From the IMG/VR virus record IMGVR_UViG_3300050821_003095, positions 1 to 27,520 of that record: 27,520 nt of DNA. One strand, given 5' to 3'. Shown one piece after another: positions 1 through 5,626 of the stretch. The DNA comes from a virus. The notes beneath the pieces were generated by a model, which ran no database searches, was not told the DNA's origin, and worked only from the letters and a program-made list of their open reading frames with translations. The stretch's first letter is position 1, and each line of letters starts with the position of its first letter. The position numbers and the translations under genes are program-made.

Positions 1-87
1 GCTCAAGGTCTGTCCGGGAGCTGCCAGCACGTCGTAGGCCACCACGCCAGTCGCCAAAGCGACCCAGGCGCGGTCGGCCGGCTTCAT
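1..87 (-). CDS. Membrane protein of the lysis region, cut by the window edge
   Basis: Only the first 29 codons are in the window; the frame is still open at base 1. The ATG at 87-85 overlaps the TGA of the preceding gene in an ATGA junction, which supports the start and translational coupling. The visible peptide starts MKPADRAWVALATGVVAYDV and holds one hydrophobic stretch at about residues 8-22. Short one-pass proteins that begin with a similar DRAW-type motif are common next to holin and lysin genes in mycobacteriophages, so a role in lysis is plausible. I cannot say more without the rest of the gene. Confidence 0.6.
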   Translation of the reverse strand, partial: MKPADRAWVALATGVVAYDVLAAPGQTLS

Positions 88-593
88 TTCGCGGGACGCT
101 CCAAGGCGCGCAGATCATCGTCAAGCTCGTCCGGGGCCGGGGGGAGTTCCGCTCCGGGCATGTGTTCGTTGACCCAGTCTGCGATCCCCCGCAGGTAGCC
201 GAGGGCCATCGCATACAACCGCTCAGCCTTAGTCGCTCTGAGTTCCGCGGCCAGGGTGCGGGACTCTGCGGCCTCAATCCGCCGTTCGGTCACGTTGGAG
301 CGTGTCTCGTTGATCGTGGACCGCGCCTCCACAGCCTCCAAACGCGCAGTCAACGTGTCTGCGTAGGCTTTCCACCGCGCCGCAACAGCATCCTCAGCCG
401 CAGTGACAGCACCCTTCTCCGCGGCGACCGCGGATGCCTGGGCCGTCACCGCAGCAGCGTCAGCGGCTTTCTCCGCCGCAACCGCATGCTTCTCCGCGGC
501 CCGCCGACCAACCCTCGCCGAAGCGATAACACTCACAGCGCCGAGAAAAGCCGTCGCTCCCGGAACCACCCACGACGCGTCTTCAGGAGTCAC
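84..593 (-). CDS. Membrane-anchored alanine-rich coiled-coil protein, lysis region
   Basis: This protein has 169 residues. The start is GTG at 593, with a GGAGA-like ribosome site about 8 bases upstream. Residues about 8-26 form one hydrophobic segment. Residues about 30-125 are a long run of Ala, Glu, Lys and Arg with heptad-like spacing, predicted here to be one long helix or coiled coil. The last 40 residues are acidic and proline-containing. It lies downstream of the holin-like gene and overlaps the next membrane gene by ATGA. A single membrane anchor followed by a periplasmic helix is the layout of inner-membrane spanins and of LysZ-like phage proteins, so a role in the last step of lysis or in modulating the holin is possible. 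I see no catalytic motif. The function is inferred from position and architecture only. Confidence 0.7.
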   Translation of the reverse strand: MTPEDASWVVPGATAFLGAVSVIASARVGRRAAEKHAVAAEKAADAAAVTAQASAVAAEKGAVTAAEDAVAARWKAYADTLTARLEAVEARSTINETRSNVTERRIEAAESRTLAAELRATKAERLYAMALGYLRGIADWVNEHMPGAELPPAPDELDDDLRALERPAK

Positions 594-639
594 TAGTCGT
601 CTCCGAGTGGATCAACCGGATTCCAGCCGTGAGAGGCAG

Positions 640-831
640 TCACAGCTTCTCGGTGTCTTGGATAAAACCCGCCACTGCCGCGAGCACCGCCAAACCAGAC
701 GTGACAACAGCAGCCCACGTTGCGGGCAGGAAATTACCGTAGGTGTGCATCAACGTGGTACCCACAGCACCCGTAGCCGATAGGAACGCCACAACCTTTT
801 GCGCGGTCTGAGATAGGTTTATTGATGCCAT
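640..831 (-). CDS. Holin-like small membrane protein
   Basis: This 63-residue protein starts at ATG 831 behind a strong ribosome site (GGAAGGAACC, about 8 bases upstream). Residues about 11-29 are weakly hydrophobic and residues 37-57 strongly so, with a short polar N-terminus and a charged C-terminus (DTEKL). This is compatible with a one- or two-segment holin that makes the membrane lesion through which the endolysin reaches peptidoglycan. The size, position beside lysin A and lysin B, and topology fit mycobacteriophage holins. It is separated from lysB by three tRNA genes on the other strand, so it may have its own promoter. A TTGACG hexamer on the minus strand (884-889) is a possible -35, but no good -10 follows. 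Confidence 0.75.
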   Translation of the reverse strand: MASINLSQTAQKVVAFLSATGAVGTTLMHTYGNFLPATWAAVVTSGLAVLAAVAGFIQDTEKL

Positions 832-908
832 GATTGGTTCCTTCCGTGGTAATCTGAGCGCATGTTTTGCCGACTCAGTCGATCGTCAAGTTCCTCCCGC
901 TAATTGCT

Positions 909-992
909 GGAGAGGTAACTCGGCTGGTGTCGTGGCGTCCCTGCTAAGGACTGCGAGTTTCACCGCTTGAGGTTCGATTCCTCACCTCTCCG
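909..992 (+). tRNA. tRNA-Ser (anticodon GCT)
   Basis: The acceptor arm GGAGAGG (909-915) pairs perfectly with CCTCTCC (985-991), and the discriminator base is G. The anticodon loop is CTGCTAA, giving anticodon GCT (serine AGC/AGU). A long class II variable arm precedes the T arm, whose stem TGAGG/CCTCA closes the loop TTCGATT. The gene lies on the strand opposite to the flanking lysis genes. The 3' CCA is not encoded. The D arm pairs less well than the rest. Confidence 0.88.
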
Positions 993-997
993 CTTGG

Positions 998-1082
998 GGA
1001 AGGCGCCGCCGGATGGTCGGCAAGCGGTCTTGAAAACCGTGGTGAGCAACGCGTCTTAGGGGTTCGACTCCTCCGCCTTCCG
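998..1082 (+). tRNA. tRNA-Ser (anticodon TGA)
   Basis: The acceptor arm GGAAGGC (998-1004) pairs with GCCTTCC (1075-1081), with discriminator G. The anticodon stem GCGGT/ACCGT closes the loop CTTGAAA, giving anticodon TGA (serine UCA, rare in high-G+C mycobacterial genes). A long variable arm is present, as expected for serine. The T loop is TTCGACT. The T stem has one mismatch and one G-T pair. It starts six bases after the first tRNA, so the two are probably co-transcribed. Confidence 0.87.
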
Positions 1083-1083
1083 C

Positions 1084-1157
1084 GCTCCGGTAGCCCAATT
1101 GGTAGAGGCACCAGATTTAGGCTCTGGTCAGTGAGAGTTCGAATCCCTCTCGGAGCA
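1084..1157 (+). tRNA. tRNA-Leu (anticodon TAG) with a short variable loop
   Basis: The acceptor arm GCTCCGG (1084-1090) pairs with TCGGAGC (1150-1156, one G-T pair), and the discriminator is A, as in leucine tRNAs. The anticodon stem CCAGA/TCTGG closes the loop TTTAGGC, giving anticodon TAG, which reads CUA. The T loop is TTCGAAT, with an A-C mismatch inside the T stem. The variable loop has only five bases (TCAGT), so the molecule has the 74-base class I layout, whereas cellular leucine tRNAs are class II. It starts one base after the second tRNA and ends one base before the lysB stop codon. Confidence 0.85.
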
Positions 1158-1158
1158 C

Positions 1159-2286
1159 TCAGGTTTGAGTGCCACCGGAGTTGATGTAGTCGGCCGTCCA
1201 CTTCTGGCACACACCCGTCAGATACTCAATCGCGGGAAGCCAGTTATAGTCGTAATGATCGGCGGCGGCTTGGGCGACGAGAAACATGATGCCGTTGTAG
1301 ATTTCTTCGATCATCCCGACGGGCATCAAGAGGGCTTCAGCGACTTCTACGACGTTGAGGAAGTCTTGCTTCTGAACCGCGTTGTACACGAGGGTTCCGA
1401 CGTGGCCGGCGGGGGCTTCCGCGGTCCACGGGTTATCCCCCACGGGGGCGTTCGTGTACAGCTCGGTAGCTCCCCCGTCTGTGCCCAACCATACGTAGTC
1501 GTACCAAAAGGCTGGTACCTCATTGGGTTTCAGGCAGTCAGGGCCGGAGATTCCCCCTGTGACGGCGCCGAACTGTTTCGCGGGCATCCCCCAGCCACAG
1601 TTCGCGTTTCCGTTGGCGACACCCGGACTGCGGCAGGGGTTGCCGAATGTTGCTGCGGCGATCACATCAGGAAGGCGGTTGTGGCATCGGCCCTGCGGGT
1701 TCAACACTTCGTCGCGCCAGAAATGGGACGCGCAAATCCCGCCTTGCGAATATCCGAACGGGATGATCGGGCCCACCGTGTGAACAGTGTTGACCTGCCG
1801 CACAGCCTCATCGACACCCATCTGAGCCGACGCCCCCATAGGCGGATTAGTTACCGAGGCCGGATAGTTACCGATGGGCTGCACCACCACGTTCGGACAT
1901 GCCTTAGCGACATACTGCGCCGCCCCATACGGTTGCGGGGAGTCGGTGTCGAACATGTCCACACCGGTTCCCTGCCACGTCAAAATGGTGATCTTCGGGG
2001 GTGCGATGAATCCTGATCGGACCTGCCACGACCAGTTCATAACACCGTTGGCCTGCAGTGCATCCGAGTGGATGGTGGCTTTGTCCGCAAGGTATGCCTT
2101 CTGCATCTGCGTGACAACATCAACCATCGTCTGGTCGTACGTTTCAGCCGCCGTTCCACCCGCGGTCAGGGACGCTTGAAGCGGGGCTGCGTAGGAGAAC
2201 CGCTTGACAAAGTTGGCCTTCATGGCCTGCACGGTGGCAGAAACATCGTTGAGGCCATACCCGACCCAGGTGCCGTTAACTTCCAC
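1159..2286 (-). CDS. lysB: Lysin B, mycolylarabinogalactan esterase
   Basis: Lysin B proteins of mycobacteriophages cut the ester bond between mycolic acids and arabinogalactan and so detach the outer layer at lysis. This protein has 375 residues. The GTG start at 2286 lies three bases after the lysin A stop and behind AAGGGAA. Residues about 1-90 form an N-terminal region that looks like the peptidoglycan-binding part of longer LysB proteins. An alpha/beta hydrolase domain follows, with the nucleophile elbow GYSQG (Ser180). By spacing relative to known LysB enzymes, Asp263 and His344 are the likely other triad members. Four or more cysteines are scattered through the domain. The stop is one base from the 3' end of the opposing tRNA-Leu gene. 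The assignment is strong; the triad Asp and His are inferred from spacing. Confidence 0.93.
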   Translation of the reverse strand: MEVNGTWVGYGLNDVSATVQAMKANFVKRFSYAAPLQASLTAGGTAAETYDQTMVDVVTQMQKAYLADKATIHSDALQANGVMNWSWQVRSGFIAPPKITILTWQGTGVDMFDTDSPQPYGAAQYVAKACPNVVVQPIGNYPASVTNPPMGASAQMGVDEAVRQVNTVHTVGPIIPFGYSQGGICASHFWRDEVLNPQGRCHNRLPDVIAAATFGNPCRSPGVANGNANCGWGMPAKQFGAVTGGISGPDCLKPNEVPAFWYDYVWLGTDGGATELYTNAPVGDNPWTAEAPAGHVGTLVYNAVQKQDFLNVVEVAEALLMPVGMIEEIYNGIMFLVAQAAADHYDYNWLPAIEYLTGVCQKWTADYINSGGTQT

Positions 2287-2289
2287 GAT

Positions 2290-3522
2290 CTAGTTCCCTT
2301 CAGGGATATTGAGGATTTGTCCAGAAAAAATCAGGTTTGGATTAGTGATGTCCGGGTTCGCCGCGAGGAGGGCTTCTTCAGTGACGCCGAACTGACCCGC
2401 GATCTGGTCGAGGCTGTCCCCGAATTGCACCCTGTACGTCTCAGACACAGGAGCAGGCGCAGGTGGTGGAGGTGGGGGTGGTTGTGTGCCACCGTATTTC
2501 GCTACAGCAGCAGCGAACACATCCCACGGAAAGTTGTTCCCAACATCGGTGTGGGTGTTGCCGTCCTGCAGGTAATCGGAGCAGTAACGGTGGTCGCTGA
2601 TCCCCGGTGGGTCGGAGTTGTAGTCCGGTCCCGCAATGACATTCAACGGAATACCCCAGGCGTGGCAGTCCAGCACCGCCAGATACGCTGCCACATCGAT
2701 ACCGCGCCCCATGTTCGACAACCATTGCCCGCGGGACCAGTTGACGGTTGAGCCGGCGAAGCACATGTTGATGGAACGGTTGTTGCTGTTCATCACCGAC
2801 CACGACGCTTCCGGCATGTTCACGACATCGAATACATTGACGGCGTTGTCGATGGTGCGGTGATAAGAGACGGGGTTGCCGGTGTTCGCGGAGTTGATCA
2901 GGAAGTTAGCTAAATCCTCCGCCGACCCGGCACCTTCCTGCGTGTGCAGCAGCACCAGGTCTATCGGGGTTCCGTCGCGGTCTTGGTAGTTGGGGCAGCG
3001 GCCAACCCAGTTGTGGTAGTTGAATACCGGTGCTGCGGCGGTGACGTTCGACACTGGGGATACCTTTGGCTGAGAGGTGAGTCGGTTGTATTGCGCGACA
3101 GCGGCGCCGAATTCCTCGTCGTACCGGGTTGGGAACGCGGATTGCTGCACGTCCTGCGCGAACGTCCCGGGAGAGGTGTCGGGGTCGTTGTAGTTCATGC
3201 CCGCAAGGTGGTGATAAAACATCGCCGCCGACAAGTGGAGATCCATCTCCTCGGCGACGTCTCCCCACCACTGAAATTGCTGTTGGAACGGTCCCGCGGA
3301 GTCGTGGTCGTAACCATCCCCGTCGTTTGGAAAGTTCTCCGACTCGGGGACATTCGGGTTAGCAAGATCCCGATCACCGGATTCAACAATCGCTGTGGAT
3401 AATGCGATCTGAATACCCCGAGGACTGATCACGGGGTGCAGAGTTTCCGGTGTACCGACTGTGCGGGCGGTCTGGCCTTCAGCGATGATGGCGAGCGCAA
3501 CCTGATCAGGTGTGTATGTCAT
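2290..3522 (-). CDS. lysA: Lysin A, peptidoglycan hydrolase with amidase and LysM domains
   Basis: This endolysin cuts peptidoglycan. I chose ATG 3522 (410 residues) because it overlaps the stop of the upstream small gene as ATGA; a GTG at 3534 is in frame but less likely. Residues about 1-150 match the N-terminal hydrolase-like part of mycobacteriophage LysA proteins (ESGDRDLANPNVPES followed by SAGPFQQ). Residues about 170-340 form an N-acetylmuramoyl-L-alanine amidase type 2 domain. Its likely zinc ligands are the His in LLHTQE (about 193) and the His and Asp in THTD (about 324-326). A linker of seven prolines follows, then a C-terminal LysM segment (about 361-405, YRVQFGDSLDQIA). LysM binds N-acetylglucosamine in the wall. 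The cleaved bond of the N-terminal part is not assigned here. Confidence 0.93.
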   Translation of the reverse strand: MTYTPDQVALAIIAEGQTARTVGTPETLHPVISPRGIQIALSTAIVESGDRDLANPNVPESENFPNDGDGYDHDSAGPFQQQFQWWGDVAEEMDLHLSAAMFYHHLAGMNYNDPDTSPGTFAQDVQQSAFPTRYDEEFGAAVAQYNRLTSQPKVSPVSNVTAAAPVFNYHNWVGRCPNYQDRDGTPIDLVLLHTQEGAGSAEDLANFLINSANTGNPVSYHRTIDNAVNVFDVVNMPEASWSVMNSNNRSINMCFAGSTVNWSRGQWLSNMGRGIDVAAYLAVLDCHAWGIPLNVIAGPDYNSDPPGISDHRYCSDYLQDGNTHTDVGNNFPWDVFAAAVAKYGGTQPPPPPPPAPAPVSETYRVQFGDSLDQIAGQFGVTEEALLAANPDITNPNLIFSGQILNIPEGN

Positions 3523-3659
3523 CGTTCCCACCACTGCCGTCGAATGCGCGGACGATCTACGCGCATCTCGAACTCCGCTATCCGCTGCTTGGCTGCTGCG
3601 AACATGGGCGCCAGTTCGGCCTTTGCCTCATCGCTCAAGTCATCAGTCAATGGGTTCAC
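3519..3659 (-). CDS. Small charged protein upstream of lysA (46 aa)
   Basis: This short frame starts at GTG 3659 and ends with a TGA that overlaps the lysA ATG (ATGA). It overlaps the preceding membrane gene by 17 bases. It begins MNPLTDDLSDEAKAELAPMF and ends in a basic, tryptophan-containing tail (RPRIRRQWWER). It reads as one amphipathic helix with an acidic front and a basic end. The coupled junctions on both sides make it likely to be translated. I recognise no family. It could be a partner of the neighbouring 45-residue membrane protein or of lysin A, but nothing in the sequence proves this. Confidence 0.6.
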   Translation of the reverse strand: MNPLTDDLSDEAKAELAPMFAAAKQRIAEFEMRVDRPRIRRQWWER

Positions 3660-3780
3660 TGTCGTCCAATTCGGTGGGGTCGATGAATGCGGCAGTAAAA
3701 AACGCCGCCAGCCAACAACCGACCACGACGGACAAGATGAGCCAGCCGGCGTCGATCACCCAGTGCAGAACTTCCCTCAT
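3643..3780 (-). CDS. One-pass small membrane protein in the lysis region (45 aa)
   Basis: The ATG at 3780 overlaps the stop of the phospholipase D-like gene as ATGA. The protein has 45 residues: a short polar N-terminus (MREVLHWVID), one strongly hydrophobic segment at about residues 11-33, and an acidic C-terminal tail (DPTELDDSEPID). It lies between a hydrolase and lysin A in a coupled run of lysis genes, where phages often put holins, antiholins or holin regulators. The shape would suit a pinholin-like or regulatory membrane protein. The separate holin-like gene at 640-831 leaves the division of labour open. The assignment rests on topology and place only. Confidence 0.65.
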   Translation of the reverse strand: MREVLHWVIDAGWLILSVVVGCWLAAFFTAAFIDPTELDDSEPID

Positions 3781-4316
3781 GCCTTCGCCTTCGCGATCAT
3801 GTGCGCGTGAATTGCATCTATCCGCATGCGGGCCTCGGCTGCCCGAGCTGGGCTGATTGACACCGTTAATTCGTTGTCCTGCAGATGTTCTGCAGCGTCA
3901 CTCCAGTTTGTTGAGCCGGTCGCCAAGATCGTTCCGTCGATCATCATCAACTTGAGATGCATGATGCGGCCATGCTCTGAAGATCCGATAGCCACTGAAC
4001 TATTCGGGAATTGTTCTTCGGCGAGGAGTTGCCGCTCGTGTACGCCGCCGGCTTGGGAACCATCGAGGGTGAGCCTCACCCGCACTTTAGGATCAGCCAA
4101 TTTCACCTTTAAAGCTGCTGCAAGATCAGGGTCGTCGAACCCGAACATCGCCAGATCAATTTCTTGATGGGCGTGGTTAATCAGAAACAGCAGCACGCCT
4201 TTGAGGTCGTCCACGGGTGAGTAGAAAGTTCTCACGTCTTGGGGGTATCCCGGCGAGAACGGTGCGGCTTTGAACTGGTCCAGCACTGTAAGGCTCGAAA
4301 GCGGATGAGCTGACAT
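3777..4316 (-). CDS. Phospholipase D-like (single HKD motif) protein
   Basis: This protein has 179 residues. The ATG at 4316 overlaps the upstream stop as TGATG. It carries one complete HKD motif: His120, Lys122 and Asp127 (HLKLMMID), followed by GSTNWS at 134-139. It also has the N-terminal strand-helix pattern of the family (QEIDLAMFGFDD). Single-motif members of about 150-200 residues, such as bacterial Nuc-type endonucleases, work as homodimers that form one active site from two HKD motifs; some relatives cleave phospholipids. There is no signal peptide. It lies between a PE-PPE-type hydrolase and small lysis genes, which could suggest a lipid substrate, but a nuclease that degrades host or competing DNA is equally compatible. 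The family is clear; the substrate is not. Confidence 0.85.
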   Translation of the reverse strand: MSAHPLSSLTVLDQFKAAPFSPGYPQDVRTFYSPVDDLKGVLLFLINHAHQEIDLAMFGFDDPDLAAALKVKLADPKVRVRLTLDGSQAGGVHERQLLAEEQFPNSSVAIGSSEHGRIMHLKLMMIDGTILATGSTNWSDAAEHLQDNELTVSISPARAAEARMRIDAIHAHMIAKAKA

Positions 4317-5044
4317 CAGTAGGTTGGTGTCGCGACGGTGACTGGCCGGTTGTAGGCCGACTCGATGGTGGGACGGATAGCTTCATCGAGGGCGCTCACC
4401 GTGGAGTTCCATGTGGTTCCATACATGGGGACTGGTTGCGTCATAGACCAGATGTAGGTGGTGTTCCCGACAACGTGTGAACCGTTCCCTGCGGCCGTGG
4501 GGTTTGGTGACACGTTTTGATAGTTCGGGTGCACGGAGCCCTGGCCGGCGAGGGCGTTGAAGAAGGCGTTACCGTTGAATGTGCCTGTGGGATAGTCGGT
4601 CCAGCCGTCGTATTGTCTTTTCACGTCGGTTACTTGGTAGGAGCTGCTGGTGGGGAAGTTGACGGCTGTGGTGAACCAGTTCTGCCACTCATTCCCCGCT
4701 TCGGGCCCCAACGCCCCTCCATATGGGCTGACGGAGTTCCCAATGAACGTGAAGGACAGATCAGAGGGGCTGATGGTGCTTGAAGGTCCGTAGTTGGCGA
4801 TCCAATACGAACCCACAACCGCGCCCAATGAGTGCCCGAATACCACCATGTCCCCGGTCCCGGACAGCAGGTAGGAGTTCAACAGTTGGGCGCCCTGCTC
4901 GACGGTCGACAGGAAAAGCCCAAAGTTGTTGTAAGGGACCTGAATGGTGGTTTGTCCGTTGGTGACGGCGCCTTGCAGCATGGTCGGCATGTAGTTGTTC
5001 AACCCGCTGAACGCGCCACCCAGCATGTAAACCGTTGAGGTCAT
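4316..5044 (-). CDS. PE-PPE-domain serine hydrolase (alpha/beta hydrolase)
   Basis: This protein has 242 residues and starts at ATG 5044, next to the stop of the following structural gene. It has an alpha/beta hydrolase core with the elbow GHSLG (Ser72), an Asp in RQYDGWTDYP (Asp146) and a His in VHPNY (His172). The RQYDG..D(F/Y)P block followed by VH..Y is characteristic of the PE-PPE domain found at the C-terminus of mycobacterial PE and PPE proteins, several of which are esterases. Here the domain is free-standing, without a PE or PPE leader or a signal peptide. It is coupled to the phospholipase D-like gene and lies upstream of lysin A. I infer a role against host envelope lipids or in the virion; a tail-associated enzyme is also possible, as it directly follows the tail genes. 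Confidence 0.8.
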   Translation of the reverse strand: MTSTVYMLGGAFSGLNNYMPTMLQGAVTNGQTTIQVPYNNFGLFLSTVEQGAQLLNSYLLSGTGDMVVFGHSLGAVVGSYWIANYGPSSTISPSDLSFTFIGNSVSPYGGALGPEAGNEWQNWFTTAVNFPTSSSYQVTDVKRQYDGWTDYPTGTFNGNAFFNALAGQGSVHPNYQNVSPNPTAAGNGSHVVGNTTYIWSMTQPVPMYGTTWNSTVSALDEAIRPTIESAYNRPVTVATPTY

Positions 5045-5449
5045 TTACGCGGAGGTTGGGATGGCGACGCTCAGCGACGACAGCTGCAGAATGTTGCCCG
5101 AGGCCCACGCCTGGGAAGTGGTGAGGGCACCGGAGGTGATGAACGTACCCGAGGTGGATGCTGTCCAAATAGAGATCGCGGTAATCGTCTCCGACGTACC
5201 GCCATTCGTCCACTGCGGGTTGGAGGTGGTCATCGTGATAGTTCCCGACGATGAAGTGCCGAACGTCACCGAGACACGCGTGGAGGAGCCGGCGGAAATG
5301 CTTGTCGTGCCCGCGGTGCCCGGTGCGGCGGTGTGCAGTTGGACGAAAACGTTGCCTGAGGTGGTGTAGGCGTTCGTCGCTATCGTGGTGCCGTTCAACA
5401 CGTTCAGCAACGCGTTCGCGACCGTCGAGGAGAAGCTGTACGTGCTCAC
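5045..5449 (-). CDS. Probable minor tail or virion structural protein
   Basis: This protein has 134 residues and is rich in Ser, Thr and Ala (many TST and SGT repeats). It is predicted to be mostly beta strand. The start is GTG 5449, overlapping the stop of the upstream 36-residue gene as GTGA. The segment FVQLHTAAPGTAGTTS resembles a motif (LHT..PG..GT) seen in small phage tail or fibre proteins. It is the last structural-looking gene before the lysis genes. There is no signal peptide and no catalytic motif. A fibre tip, adaptor or decoration role is likely; the exact role is unknown. Confidence 0.65.
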   Translation of the reverse strand: MSTYSFSSTVANALLNVLNGTTIATNAYTTSGNVFVQLHTAAPGTAGTTSISAGSSTRVSVTFGTSSSGTITMTTSNPQWTNGGTSETITAISIWTASTSGTFITSGALTTSQAWASGNILQLSSLSVAIPTSA

Positions 5450-5556
5450 TTGTTTTCTTCCTTATCTTTGGGGGTGTAGTCGGGATGTCTCGGATCGTCT
5501 TGAGTGATCACCACAGCCGTAGCGTTTACTTCGGCGCTAATCAGAAAAGGATTCAT
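5446..5556 (-). CDS. Small acidic protein between fibre and minor tail genes (36 aa)
   Basis: The ATG at 5556 has an AGAAAGAAA ribosome-site-like run upstream, and its TGA overlaps the next GTG start (GTGA). The peptide begins MNPFLISAEVNATAVVITQD and ends in a charged tail (PKDKEENK). It is short but coupled to the downstream gene. In these phages such small frames between tail genes are often conserved without known function. I recognise no family. Confidence 0.5.
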   Translation of the reverse strand: MNPFLISAEVNATAVVITQDDPRHPDYTPKDKEENK

Positions 5557-5626
5557 GCGGGTTTCTTTCTGTTTTTGGGCAGTGTTGACCGCCAACCGAA
5601 CTCGGCATTTCGTGAATGTGTTGGGC

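Noticed and set aside
909-1157. Phage attachment site within the tRNA genes
   Set aside because: The tRNAs are complete phage-type genes and no integrase is in the window. Nothing in the sequence marks a core site.
944-1210. Minus-strand open frame of 88 codons across the tRNA cluster
   Set aside because: It is antisense to the three tRNAs and overlaps the end of lysB. Its protein has low-complexity text and no ribosome site.
1165-2016. Plus-strand open frame of 283 codons opposite lysB
   Set aside because: It is a shadow of lysB. The minus strand has the lysin B catalytic elbow and a start close behind lysA.
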